A stretch of 64,000 nucleotides of DNA. Source: Adineta vaga. Taxonomy: Eukaryota; Rotifera. Both the position numbers and the translations under genes were made by a program. Every line of letters starts with the position of its first letter. The first letter of the stretch is position 1. Location of the stretch: assembly GCA_021613535.1 (NCBI GenBank), contig CP075493.1, forward strand, positions 16,058,001 through 16,122,000, read 5' to 3'. This document shows positions 23,299 through 35,552 of the stretch, piece after piece. Under the pieces are notes generated by a model that did no database searches, was not told the DNA's origin, and saw nothing but the letters and a program-made list of their open reading frames with translations.

Positions 23299-26062
23299 AA
23301 ACATAAACATTTATTGAATATATTTTTGAAAAAATCTTGATTACTTTAATGTAATGTAATTATTTTAAGAATAAATAATCCACTGAAATGAATTAAAGCC
23401 ATTGACGCATTAGAAGTTCTAAAGTTTTCTATTCTGTCTTAACGTTCACAAGTTAAGATGAGGGTCTTCTAATACGCTCCTGACAAAAGTCATATTTTAT
23501 GATAGTCTAAACAACAGTTTTTGGTTTTTATGTTTTTTTTGCTCAATACATTGTCAGTAAATGAGTTTGTCCAAATTAATTGATTTTTGTATAATAAAAA
23601 ATAACCAGATAATATTTCAGTGAAAAAAAAACGGTCGCATTCATTTAGCCAACAATCACTTCACCGACATCACTTCATTGACAAACAGCCAAATTTAAAA
23701 AATCTTGAGGGTGGGTGTGGGTTATAGAATAGTCTTCGCTGTCGCTTCCACCAACACCCATACTGTCAAGTATACTATTTTTCATTTAGCGAAATTACTT
23801 TATTAATAATTCATAGAATCAATTTGTAATCAGGGAAATTTAATAAGTTTCAATTAAGACTTTTGTTTTCATGAATCGGTATTACCATTAGAAGTCGTTT
23901 TGACCTATTGGATATCCAACGGATGATAGCATTCTGCTCATATGTTGCAAGCGTCTAAAATAATTTTCAAATGATATTGAAAAGTAATTACAAGAAGTAG
24001 TTTTAGTATCAAGGTTTCTATAATCTCTAGATTCGAAAGAAAAGACAAGTGTATTCGAGAATTCGTAGTATTTTATCCTACAGTGTTGTTAATTCAAAAT
24101 CAACAATGGTTTCTTTTGGAATATGAAATAAAATTGTGACAGAAATCTTTGAGTAATATTATAATTTAAACAAATTTTTTTCAAGAAGTAACTCTCAACC
24201 ATTTTGACTTACAATGGGAAAAAAGAATATTACTCAAATTTGACTTCCGATAAATTGAATAGTGTCGATGGTAATAGTTGTTGGCCATTTTAAGCAGAAA
24301 AAATTGCTTAACAACGGAATCCTTTCATAGTTGGAATGTGAATCTCATCTGTGATATTTGGCTTCATCATACCAATAGAAAATGTGCAGAAGAAAAACGT
24401 CATGCATGATAATCATTGAGCTGATAAATAGACATGGGGTATATATCCATCATATTTGCCACATGTTTGAATATACTGTCCTGTACACGCATAATCAAAA
24501 TAGTGCGTAAGAGCAGCTAATATTTCGAAGTTAAAATTTGCTCAAAATAAATTACTTTTGTATTAGTAACGCGACAAAAGAATATATAAATCTCTTCCCA
24601 GAATAGAAGCCCGCTGGGTTTCTAATGTATCGGGAAAGTTATAAGTCTAAAGGTGGGTTTATATTAGGGTACTATTTTTTTCTATTTCTATAACGATCTG
24701 TATAAACTTAAAAACAGTCGCAATTACAATTTTGCCACTATCATTTTTTTCTTTACTCATCCACAACTCTTTACTACTATTACATAAAAAAGACTTCAAC
24801 ATACTTTTACAATTATATCTCATTATACGCGTGTTTCTGATTAGGTATACACTAATTCTATAACATCGATGATAAAGATGAATAGTTTTTATAATTAAAC
24901 CACGCAGTGTTCACTAGCTATTCAAGCTATTTAAAGTCAGTATCGATCAAGTTAAACAATAGCATTGGTAAACTTGGAAAGATTAGACGAGAAGGAAAAA
25001 GAGCTGGGCAAGACTTTAAAGAAATCGGAAATTTTCGGCTTTTCACCAATTCTACATAATCCTTTTTTTCTTCCAGTTTACATAGGGCAGTCAATAAGTT
25101 CTCGTAACAGCTATTTAAAATTTTATTCTGAGTAGTTTTATCTTCCATGTTGATCTATTCTAGTAACAACATATGTCGTGTATTGAAATACCAAGACGAT
25201 GTTTTGAAAGCCTTCAGTTAAGACAAGGCGTATTGAAATTTTTTAATGCCACTATTTTCGCATGGATAAACTATGTATCAGTCATGGATAAAAACTTCTT
25301 TGTTTTTAGCCCTAACTACTGCAGAAATTCATAGATTTCCAAATGGGCGAGAGCCGTTGAAAGGTGATCTTCAGAGTGACCATCGAATAACCGCTATCGT
25401 TCAACAAAATATTGATCCTATTAACGACTTGACGATAGAAAATTCGCATATCAGTAGTGCTATACTGCCACCACCTCAGACCTAATAAATTAAATGTATT
25501 GCCACCGAGAACGCTCAAAATGTTTAGTTAATAATGTACTCGAGAAAATATCATCGTGGAAAAACATGCTATAAAAATACATTTCCAAAATGCAAACAAG
25601 TGTGTACATGACTTGATTTTTAATCTTGATCGTCCTTACAAAGAATATTCATACTTATGATTTGTTCACCGTATAGGCCTTACATTGTTCCTTCAAACTT
25701 TTGTTTATTTCGTTATCTCGAATGTACTCTTGACATAAATTTAAATGATGCAAATTTCACTAAGTTAATAACCACGTAACTCAATTCGATAGATATTCAA
25801 GAACACCTAAATGTGATCTAGAAGTGGATTCTAACGAGGAAACTTCCTATAGAACATTGTGAAGACTACTTCAAATACTTACGGTAGAAAGATCAACGCA
25901 ATGTTTTTTCTATGAATAAATATTTGAAATTCCGAGAACTTATTGACTGTCCTATGTAGTTTTCTCATTTTTTCTGATACCGCTGCTTAGCTTGATCGAC
26001 ACTGACTTTAAATAGCATGAATGACTGGTGAAGGCTGGGTGATTTAATTATAAAAAATTATT
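23299..26062. other. Intergenic apart from one hairpin
   Basis: Apart from the hairpin at 23704-23770 I see no supported gene. Two short frames (24927-25148 minus and 25273-25485 plus) have no recognisable domain or splice partners. Confidence 0.4.
23704..23770. repeat. Telomere-like hairpin (copy F)
   Basis: CTTGAGGGTGGGTGTGGG, a core of about 27 nt containing GAATAGTCTTC, then CACCAACACCCATACTGTCAAG. It is 67 bp long, the same length as the copy at 26063. Confidence 0.75.
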
Positions 26063-26129
26063 CTTGAGGGTGTGGATGTGAATCAGACTATACTCTTAAC
26101 CCACACCCACACCCACCCACACCCTCAAG
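26063..26129. repeat. Telomere-like hairpin (copy G)
   Basis: CTTGAGGGTGTGGATGTG, a core containing CAGACTATACTCTTAA, then CCCACACCCACACCCACCC and ACACCCTCAAG. The ends are an exact inverted repeat (CTTGAGGGTGTGG / CCACACCCTCAAG). The core reads as the reverse complement of the copy B core. It abuts a truncated receptor gene. Confidence 0.85.
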
Positions 26130-26587
26130 ATGGTTGTTTATCACTATTAAATAATCTTCTTAGTCTTGAATTATTCATTGGTTGTAAACGAATACGTCGT
26201 TATGGAATAGAAAATGATTCGTATATAAAAACATTCCTCAAACTATTATACACGCACCTATTCTTTTTTGCCGTGCCGATTGCTTATATTATCGGATATA
26301 TTCCTTATACTATTGCTTACAATATGAACAAACCTGGCCAAGGATATTATCAATGTGATATTTCAACTATCGAATTTATGGTAAAAATTATATTAGAAGC
26401 ACTACAGGGACTACCGATTGTTCTTACATGGTTAATCTTTGTTTATCCGTCAAGAGTTTATATGACTGAATTTTATATGAACACATGGTCAGGTAAACAA
26501 GTAGCTAAAATGTTAATCTTTCTCAAGCAAAGTTATCTTGTACAAAAGAGGTTATGGACAGATGTGAATGTAAATGCTAGCGAATAG
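26130..26587 (+). pseudogene. Truncated EGF/7TM receptor copy
   Basis: Homology to the receptor at 3351-4586 starts at the right edge of the hairpin (CLSLLNNLLSLELFIGCKRIRR). It jumps over roughly the central 180 residues (TM2-TM5 region), resumes at FLKLLYTHLFFF and continues to TWLIFVYPSRVYMTEFYMN and a short tail. The join leaves the frame open, but a receptor with only about three of seven membrane segments and no N-terminus cannot be functional as such. It is a 5'-truncated, internally deleted copy in the opposite orientation to its relative. Confidence 0.8.
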
Positions 26588-27288
26588 AATTGTATCTAGT
26601 ATTCTCTCTTCCAAAATGCAATAAAGCAAAATAATAAAAATGATCTTATTCTTTGATTATATTTCGTATAAGATCTATCAAACTAACATTTTATTGATTC
26701 TGAACTTCGTTATTCTCTTTTATACGTTGGCTTTAAGTGTGGATAAAAATTATAACAGTTTATCGTAGTTTAAAACAGTTATTAACATTAATTTATATCG
26801 TATTGAGACTTTGAATTTGCGAATACTTTCCCATTCTCAACATTCGATTGTGATTGAATATTAAATTATAAAATTTGGAATATGTACTAAAGAAAAGAAT
26901 TCTATTTATATTTTCAATGGATTGTAAGCAAAATAAAAACTTCAAACATATCGAATATGAATCATATTTTATTACAAAGTAGATATTGCGACGTTTCTAT
27001 TGCATTAATAAGTAACCGAACATCATCATGATTTGCGCACTTTAGTTTCTTTTCAAGAAAGAAAAAATATACATATTAGTAAAGGCCACGCAGAAATAGT
27101 ATAAAGGTACGAAAAAAGCATCATAAAAGGAAGAAATTTGAATGACGTTATAATACTATTCGAACTTACATATTCACATTAGATTTTAACGGCAATGTTT
27201 TTCATAGTATGTTTTTAGTTGTGACAACTGCACTAGTTAGCAACATCTTTTCATACTATACTCACCTTCGAATATCTCTTTTACTAGT
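26588..27288. other. Intergenic, no gene recognised
   Basis: AT-rich sequence with no supported feature on either strand. Confidence 0.35.
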
Positions 27289-27630
27289 TCAGTTATTCTC
27301 AAAATGTAAGAGAAGCCAATTCTTTGAACACTTACTTTTCTGTTTTAATAGTTTATCCTTGAAGTAATCTGAGTAACACGTTTTATATATTAGAGGGTCA
27401 TATTTATCTTTGGATAACTGTTTCGAACTATAAATTACTAACGAATGTGCAAGAATGAATAGTATCGCAATTAGAGTTAGCGTGGAGGCTAAGTTTTTCA
27501 TTATAATATGAAAATATCCGCACTTTTGTTGCCTAAACATATGAAAGAATAAATGTTTCCAAGAAAACCGATTTTTGATGTCCTTTGACAAAATCATCAC
27601 TATACTGCGTATGTAATATGTCCCTGTCAA
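27289..27630 (-). CDS. Possible first exon of a small secreted/membrane protein
   Basis: The open minus-strand frame contains a good signal peptide or signal anchor beginning at an internal methionine near 27501 (MKNLASTLTLIAILFILAHS). A polar segment follows with two cysteines in a YKTCYSDYFKD context. A consensus donor (AAAA|GTAAGTG) near 27336 suggests that coding continues in an unplaced downstream exon. The upstream methionine (27630) would add a basic, non-signal extension and is less likely. Function is unknown. Confidence 0.4.
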   Translation of the reverse strand: MTGTYYIRSIVMILSKDIKNRFSWKHLFFHMFRQQKCGYFHIIMKNLASTLTLIAILFILAHSLVIYSSKQLSKDKYDPLIYKTCYSDYFKDKLLKQKSKCSKNWLLLHFENN

Positions 27631-27699
27631 ATAACAAATAAATGTCTTTCGAAATAAAAAACACTGAAGTATCCGATATTTGTCATTTTAGATAATAAA

Positions 27700-27912
27700 A
27701 TGTCGACATATCTAATTCTTATAATTTTTCTCATCGGTCTAAGTAATGCATCTGCCGCTACTATCTGCAGCTGGAACCAGCAGTTGTGCAATAGACGATG
27801 TTATACACCTGGCCTATCACAATGTATTAATGAAGTAATCTGCAATTGGGATCAGCAGCTATGCAACGGACGATGTTATACACCTGGTCAATCACAATGT
27901 TTAGGAGGATAG
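27700..27912 (+). CDS. Small secreted Cys-rich repeat peptide, 70 aa
   Basis: A signal peptide (MSTYLILIIFLIGLSNASA) is followed by two near-identical modules of pattern IC.W.QQLCN.RCYTPG.SQC, spaced 28 residues apart. The Cys pattern resembles short carbohydrate-binding (CBM52-like) or lectin-like repeats found in secreted rotifer proteins; that comparison is from memory and tentative. Just after the stop, another frame carries LCVQQMASCLGAAHLTTY, which looks like a third, frameshifted and degraded module, so the ancestral protein was probably longer. Confidence 0.6.
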   Translation: MSTYLILIIFLIGLSNASAATICSWNQQLCNRRCYTPGLSQCINEVICNWDQQLCNGRCYTPGQSQCLGG

Positions 27913-28067
27913 GTGGTAAAATTATGTGTACAACAGATGGCTTCATGTTTAGGTGCAGCTCATCTGACGACTTATTTCTTTTTCTATTTGATAAATATTA
28001 TATTTATTGAAAATCAAATAAACCAGAAGCTGGAAGAAAAAAGAATTGTCAATGTAATACGATGTGT

Positions 28068-31000
28068 TTACCAAACTGTACATTTATTTATTCGACTGTT
28101 ACCTTGACTAGGTTTACATCCGAATACTCGATCGAATTCAACAAAGTTTGATGTCGCCCCAATCACCCTAAAAATTTAGAGACATAGTTATTTGTGTCAA
28201 TAGACTCAAAACAGAAAGCATGTTTCACCTATACATAGCTGGAGAATGAAAGTCCACTTTCATTAAAATTGCTTGAAGTGAATCTCGCACTTTCGAACAC
28301 CACATATGTCCAAAGCTCATAAAGAATAGTTGTTCCGCTGAATACTTTTCCAGACCAGGTAGTTTCTTATCAATATTTGGATTTCCTTGTGCCCATTTTC
28401 GATAAGCCTTATATTAATGAATTTATCATATGAGAATTTCATTAATAAATATTCTTACATAAAAAGATGCTTTTAAACCACCATTATCAGCAATATTTTC
28501 ACCTTGTGTCAATACACCGTCGACCTACATATACAGCAATTATTTGATAGTAGTAAAAGAGGTAAAAAAAGAGACCTGAGCGTTGACTTGTGTCATAGTA
28601 TAATTGCTATATTGATCGATGATACATTGTTTCTTCTGGTCAAATGCAACACTAGTTTCATTAGTCCACCAAGAAAGTCGATTGCCATCTTTATCATAGA
28701 ATCGACCGATGTTGTCGAAACCATGTGTCATCTCATGTGCCATAATCGTTCCAATACCTACGATTGTTATTCAGCGACTACAGATATTTTAGTAATAGAA
28801 AATCCTACTTACCACCAAAGTTGAGATACCTAAAAAGAAATAGATAAGTTTGTATTTTTAAGATTATATGTCTGATATGTTAAAAATTATGGGAAATTTA
28901 TAAACTCATTTTAAGTTAGATAGATAAAGATTTATATGAAGAAACACTAACTTAGGTGCTTCAACATGAAACATAGGCGCTTGGAGAAAACCCGCTAGAA
29001 ATACTAAATACAAAAGAATATTCATGATACATTATTGCAAAATATCAATCGATAGCTTACAGATGGAGTTGTAAGGTGCAATGTAAAAAGCATTGACTGT
29101 TGTTGGTGGATAATCCCATGTTGTGCGACGAGTAGGTTGACGAAGTTTTTCTAGAGATTGTGTGGCAATCAGTCGATGTACAAGGAGAGAATTGTGCATG
29201 TATGATAAATTAAATCTATACTAGAATATTCGAAGCAGAAATTTTTATTAATATAGCAATTAGAATGCCTATCGTCCTCTCAAATTTCTTACATTTATAT
29301 ATTGATTTTCTAACTCTGTTACATTAGCTGAGATGACATATTCAGGATATCCAATACCCTCGAGAATTGCTTGTGCCTAAATAGTCAAGCATTTCTGTTT
29401 TTGTAGGATACATTTTTTAATGTATTATTTACCTTTTCCACAGCTCTCCTTTTTGAAACAGTATCCATCCATGAAGCTTGACTAATCATATCAATAAATT
29501 CATCTCGAACCGTTCGATATAATTCTTGCAACTATAAAATAATAGAATAAAGTGACATCTACTATCAAATAATGTATTCTACTTGAATTCGTGTTTGTTC
29601 ACTAAAATACTTCTCAATGTAAAGTCTTGAGATAGCAAAACCCATTGCATTATTAACAGAAGAACTACATTCAATACTTCGCGCTTGTTCAGTAGATGTT
29701 CCTAACAATAAATTAGTTAACTTTTTCTTTATCACTTGAAATCGTTTTGGCATTGAATCGATCATATTGAATACAAAGCACCAAATAAGGTAGTTTTGTA
29801 CTACACGCGGCGAGTATTGGCTAATGATCATTGATACATTATACAGATAATCCATTTGATTAATACTGACTATATCTGCTTCAGTCAGATTCACACCAAC
29901 TGATTGATATAAACGATGAATGAAATCAGAAAAATCAAACTAAATTACAATCAAGATTTTGAAAGTAATTTGATCAAAATTGAAAATTGTTTTGATTACA
30001 AACGCTAGAATTGACGACTTTTGTCACATTATCTATTGCTATTCGAAAGTTTTCGTTGGCTCGATAAACAAGATCTGTTTGTGTCCAGAAGTACTATGAA
30101 TAAAGAATGAGTAAACTACATGATCATATACAAGCATTAACTTACTTGAGCTATACTTTTTTCTAAAGCAAACATATCAGCAATATCGGTGTCAATATCT
30201 AATGTGATGTTAGTTAATTCAAGCACTATTTCACGCATAACTTCACGATAGACAATTGTGATATTATTTTCAGTTGTGTATACGTCTTTTGTTCGTAGAT
30301 TTAATTTACTTTGATCAATCTTTTGCACAATAAATTTAGAATAACTTAACAGGTAAGATTTACTTACGAAAATGCCGTACGAAGATGAATTGATTGCATC
30401 AATTGATGTCACTATTGTATAGAGTGGATTAAGACCATAGAGAGTTAAACGTAACAATTGATTTGCTAGACTGTAATTGAGACTGCTCCAATCTGATCCT
30501 TTTATAATTGGCCATCCACCGAGTTCCGTGTCGATAAATGAAAGTATAGTTTTCAAACTATCTGTCTCAATTGCTTCTTCATTTATACATGAAGCATATA
30601 GAATGCGAGCATTTAAAATCGATTGTAGTTCATTATTACTCGTCGACGAAGCAGCAAACAGATCTGTAATTAATCTGAATTTAAATAGAAATGTTCCAAA
30701 TTAATCACCTACCAACAAGACGTCGATTTAACTCATTAGCCAAACTTGACAAAATACTGACATCGATCTCTAGTAGACCAAAACTATATAGATTAATTGT
30801 GAAAAGTTGCTAAGAACATTACCATCATCTGGTATGATCGAGCTATTCATCCATTTACCACATGCAAAATCATAGAAATTTTCACATGGATCAACAGACT
30901 CATCAATACTTTGTAGAAGATAATTAGCTAAAGACAAGTATGTACACACATTCGATTGTAAATAATGGAAATTAGTTACCTGCATTGATACAGTATGGAG

Positions 31001-31407
31001 TTGAACAGAAGGTATTGTTGTTATCTGAAGAAAAGGAAAAGATTTGAAAATAAAAGGATCATATCAATATTACCGAATTTTATTGATTCTTTGATATTGT
31101 TTCTCTCGATACCATATAAAACTGCTAAAACAATTATAGTTGCCAACAACAGACAAGAGACAACTCCAAATAGTAGAGTGAGAATCTTCCAAGTGGATGA
31201 ACTCCTGTGAAAGAAATAAATCAGTTAGTCTATATTCCTTACACTACTGACAGTATAAATAATTATATAAACGAACGTTTGTATGAAAAAGTATTATTTA
31301 AAATAAGAAATCTCTTATTAACATTATTTTTTGTAAGTATTTCGTTTCTTTTGCACGAGATATAACATAAAAAAAACATCGATTTGTTCTTACCATGTAG
31401 AAAACAT
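28068..31407 (-). CDS. M13 family metalloendopeptidase (neprilysin/ECE-like), multi-exon
   Basis: The start is proposed at ATG 31407 (tiny exon MFSTW). Next comes a type II signal anchor ([20 protein letters not shown]) and the M13 N-terminal signature [17 protein letters not shown] long helical M13_N region is spread over several exons (30.6-29.2 kb). The catalytic part has the zinc-binding HExxH as [10 protein letters not shown] (near 28743), the third zinc ligand in GENIADNGG (about 28490), and a C-terminus [17 protein letters not shown] with the typical C-x-x-W end and stop TAA at 28068-28070. Introns are short GT-AG. The enzyme would be an ectopeptidase cleaving small extracellular peptides. 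All key residues are present and I see no frame break, so it is probably functional. Exact exon limits in the middle are not all verified. Confidence 0.85.
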
Positions 31408-33079
31408 ACTATGTGTATAATTATGCGCTTCTATTCGTTTGAAGCAAAAACAAAAAGGTATTTATATTACTTTATACAGTTAAGTTCATTATATATATAT
31501 ATAGCTTTCGTTCTTTAGCTATAATTACGCATCTATCATTTAATCACAATGTTTAATTATTTTTGTTGACTGCATGCACTCATATACTTTAGATGCATCA
31601 CTAACGTCATTAAAATACCTTTTTTATCGATTGATTCTTAAATGACGAAAAATCCACGAGAAAAAAAAACATGAGAAAGAGACGCAGGCTTTTGGTCGAT
31701 TGCTTATGCTTGAAGTGTGTTTATAATATAATAATGATGAAAAATGAGTAAACGCTTGTCGATAACGATATATTTAATATTACGATTTTTGTTACATTCA
31801 AAATACCATGTTGTCATCATATAATATCACAGAATTCTTAGCTTATTTGATAAAAATTCTCTTGTTTTCTATCGAAAATAATATATACACAGTTAAATTA
31901 TCAATAATTTGAATATCGTGCAAGTATGACGTTAAGATACTTATTCGGTACTAAGTCATAGAAGAATCAAACTTAATAATAAGAATGAATATTTTCTCAT
32001 TGTGAATATTCTTTTTTAGTTTGATGGTGAGTGTGAAGTGTAGTATTGAGCATGTGGATTTAAATTTGCGTGCTAATATTCCTTCTTCATTTTCTGACTC
32101 ATATGTCATAGGCACATCCTCAATCTAGTCATTTTATAGAAGTGATAATTTTTTATGGAACAGAATCTAAAGGATAATTCGTCCAAGGACATTTTATCTG
32201 GTATCTCTCACCGTCGCGGAATATGATGTATTCTTCATAAGTTTTATTTGAAAACTTTTTCACAACTAAGAATGGCACTTTACTTTTGCTTTACCTTATT
32301 TATCTCAAGAAAAAGTAAAGTAAATGTGCCACCCCTATTTAATAACACAATCATTTGTACTAGTAACTTGAAAAATAAATACGTAAAATAGCGTTATTAC
32401 ATCCATGTCTGCTCAGATACTAAAAATATAAAAGAAAATTTTACAACGATTTATCTATAAAGTCAATTTAAATTTTTCATCTTGAGGATGTGGGTGTAAG
32501 GGTGAGAGTATATCTCTTGTCTTAACCCACAACCATCCACAATATAAAAAATTATTAATAGCTGACACTTTCAGAGAGAAATGATTTGAGAACTTCAATA
32601 GCAATAATTTTTACATGCAACTATAAGCATTAAAGGAAAGTAAAAAGAATGAAAATATGTGAGCATGTGAGATGAATATGCAAAGGCAGCATGTTGCCAC
32701 ATTCATTATCAAAACATTCTCAGCGAGAAAGAATAACACAACGTTGGAGGTGCACAGCAAGAAGTTCATAGTTACATGGTAACAGAGACGAAGTAAGGAA
32801 GTGAGTTAGTGTGTGAGGGTGAAAGTGTGGGTGAGGGTGCGGAAGGGTTGGATAATCTTATTTGAAACTTAGATCGAAATGTTTCAATTGAAAGAAGAAT
32901 TTTCAATTGAATTCAAGTTTCAAGTTTGACACTACGGCCCAAATATGTTTACATATGTGTATTTTATTTAAAAATCAAAGTAAGGTGAATGAAAAAACGC
33001 AGTTTCATGAACTTTAAAACGCACTAAGTGAACGGTGAGAACTAAAAGCAAAATAAAAGTTCAATGAGAGAACGCAATA
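31408..33079. other. Intergenic with two telomere-like patches
   Basis: Promoter side of the M13 gene and 3' side of the FG-GAP gene. It holds a hairpin-family copy at 32481-32540 and a G-rich telomere-like tract at 32812-32850 (GTGTGAGGGTGAAAGTGTGG...). No coding sequence is supported. Confidence 0.4.
32481..32540. repeat. Telomere-like hairpin (copy H)
   Basis: CTTGAGGATGTGGGTGTAAG, a core with GAGTATATCTCTTGTCTTAA, then CCCACAACCATCCACA. Arms are imperfect and the right terminus lacks the CTCAAG end. Confidence 0.6.
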
Positions 33080-35552
33080 CTAAGATACATTCAAAAGAAT
33101 GCCCATAGAGTGACTGACAAAATTGGCGACGACGATATCCGACCGATCGTCGTTGTTGAAATCACCAACAGCAATCGCGTTCGGAAAAGAACTAACGCCA
33201 GTTGAATATGTCGTTTGGTTTGGAAAAGCTCCATCACCATCTCCAGTAAGTACACCCACATTAAAACCGTTATAATTGGCGACGGCGATATCCGATCGAT
33301 TGTCGTTGTTAAAATCACCAACGGCGACCGACCACGGGCCAGCTCCAGTTGTAAATGTCTTTTGGCCTGCAAAAGTTCCATTGCCATATCCAAGCCGTAC
33401 ACCTACATTGTCAGAAAAATAATTAGCCATGGCAATATCTAGTCGGTTATCGTTATTGAAATCACCAACGGTGACCGAGTACGGACGATACCCATCTGAA
33501 AATGTAATTTGACTTGCAAAAGTTCCATTACCATATCCAAGAAGTAGACCTACATTGAAAATACCATTCATACTACCATCATTCGCGACGACTATATCCA
33601 GTTGATTGTCGTCGTTGAAATCACCAACGGCGATCGAGCGCGGGCCATTCCCAGCTGGAAATATCCTTTGACTTGCAAAAGTTCCATTGCCATATCCAAG
33701 CAGTACACTCACACTGCTACCGTTATAATTGGCGACGACAATATCGGATCGATTGTCGTTGTTGAAATCACCAACGGCCACCGAGTACGGCTGAGAGCCA
33801 GTAGGAAACATCATTTGATTTGCAAACGTTCCATTGCCATATCCAAGCAGTACACTCACACTGCTACCGTTATAATTGGCGACGACGATATCGGATCGAT
33901 TGTCGTTGTTGAAATCACCAACAGCGACCGAGTACGGCTGAGAGCCAGTAGGGAACAGCGTTTGACTTCGAAAATATCCATTACCAATTCCAAGAAATAC
34001 AGCTACATGGTAAATATAATTAATATAACCAATATTGGCGACGACGATATCCAGTTCATTGTCATTGTCGAAATAACCAACAGCCACTGAGGCCGGATTA
34101 TTGCTGCCACTATAAAACGTTGTTTGGTTTGCAAACATGATCTGGCGCATTTGACCTAGAGAACAAGAAAACAACGAAGTGAAGATTAATCAGCGAGTTT
34201 CTCGTAGTCCCGAAAGGGATCTTCTGAAGATTATGTAGTCATGAGAGGATAGGGGTAATATATGGACGATCCCTTGCTATTCCTGGAGTTGTTGTAGCTG
34301 TTCCTATTACTATTATACCTGCAGTTGTTGCAGTTTCAGTTGTCCCTGATCCTGTTGTTGCAGTTTCAGTTGTCCCTGATTCTGTTGTTGCAGTTGCACT
34401 TTCAGTTGCAGTTGTCCCTGATCCTGTTGTTGTTGCTACAGCTGGTGTGGTTGCAGTTGCAGTTGCACTTGTTGTTACCACAGTTGTAATCGTTTTGGCT
34501 GTCGTTGCTACGGTTGTCGTTGTAGCTTTCGTAGTTATTGTAGTCATCGTTGATGTCAATGTATTTTCTAGTTTAATAATTCATACAAAAATAGAAAATA
34601 ATAGAACAAGACTCAGGGCATAGCATGTTTTTGTTGTTATACATGATAGAATACATCTCTTAAATCTCATTTATTAAAGTCAACCTATCTTCGAAATCTT
34701 TATTTGATATTAGACAAGTATAAGTAGAGAATAGATCTGCTTGGACTTATTGAGATTGTTTGCATATTTCTCATGCAAGTTTTATTAATCGAGAGAGGAC
34801 TTATTTAAAAACAAATTTTTGAAATGAAATATTCCTGAATTATTTCATATTTTCAGATCTTACCTGTGATAAGAACGAAGACTATTCCAATGACAATTAC
34901 TCGGCCGTCATCTAGTCGAATCTTGATCTCGAATTGTACAACTTTTAAAGTTTGTTTTTGAACCTTTTTGATTACCCTTGCTTTACAAGCAGTATTAGAA
35001 CAGGTTCGTGGAAACTTCACCTGAATTTGAACGATGAGTTGCATATATACTGTGCCTATATTTCTTTTGCCTCGTGTATTCATTCTATGCATGACAATAA
35101 AAGTAAACGTGATTATGACTAATAGAAGCGTTTTTTCACCTGTTCATTGTTTGTCGTTTTCGCCGTGACACCATAGGTTTCGGCACGAAATCAGCTGATT
35201 GAACTGCAGCGGATTCATGTGACAATGAATACATATCTTCCAACTACATAAAAAGATATCAAATATGTATAAACATGCAAAGAATTTTACCTGTTTGATC
35301 AGATAACGTTTATCAACCAACAGCAACGAATCGTTTGAATTGATGTCAGTGTCATAAATGACGCGCAAAAGAAAACCATCTACGAACGATAACGAGATGA
35401 ACTACTTTCAAAGAAATATAAAAATTCTTACCGTTGTTGAAGATTTCCATATCGTCACTTTTTCGATACAAAGGAATCAGAGAAATTGAAACTACACCAA
35501 AAAATATGATAAACAAAGTGGTCATGAGGCACCAGAAACGCATGACAGACAT
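33080..35552 (-). CDS. Membrane-anchored FG-GAP (VCBS) repeat protein, multi-exon
   Basis: The last exon (33080 to about 34155) encodes seven FG-GAP repeats of about 49 residues with Ca-binding-like loops (VAVGDFNNDNRSDIVVAN, LLGYGNGTFA). An acceptor TTCTCTAG precedes it. Upstream, 34239-34570 encodes a Thr/Ala mucin-like stalk. About 34861-35092 encodes a segment ending in a hydrophobic anchor (VIVIGIVFVLITG) and a donor. Further exon-like pieces at 35148-35250 (with a furin-like RRKRQ site), about 35292-35380 and 35425-35552 (signal-anchor-like MSVMRFWCLMTTLFIIF) complete a plausible gene. The order anchor, Thr-rich stalk, FG-GAP is the same as at the end of the 48.5-61 kb gene. It is likely a cell-surface adhesion or scaffold protein. 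The joins between upstream exons, and the Thr-rich/FG-GAP join, are not confirmed. Confidence 0.7.

Noticed and set aside
33091-34090. Long frames on both strands over the FG-GAP exon
   Set aside because: They mirror the repeat periodicity of the real minus-strand exon. They have no domain of their own and translate into repetitive low-information protein.
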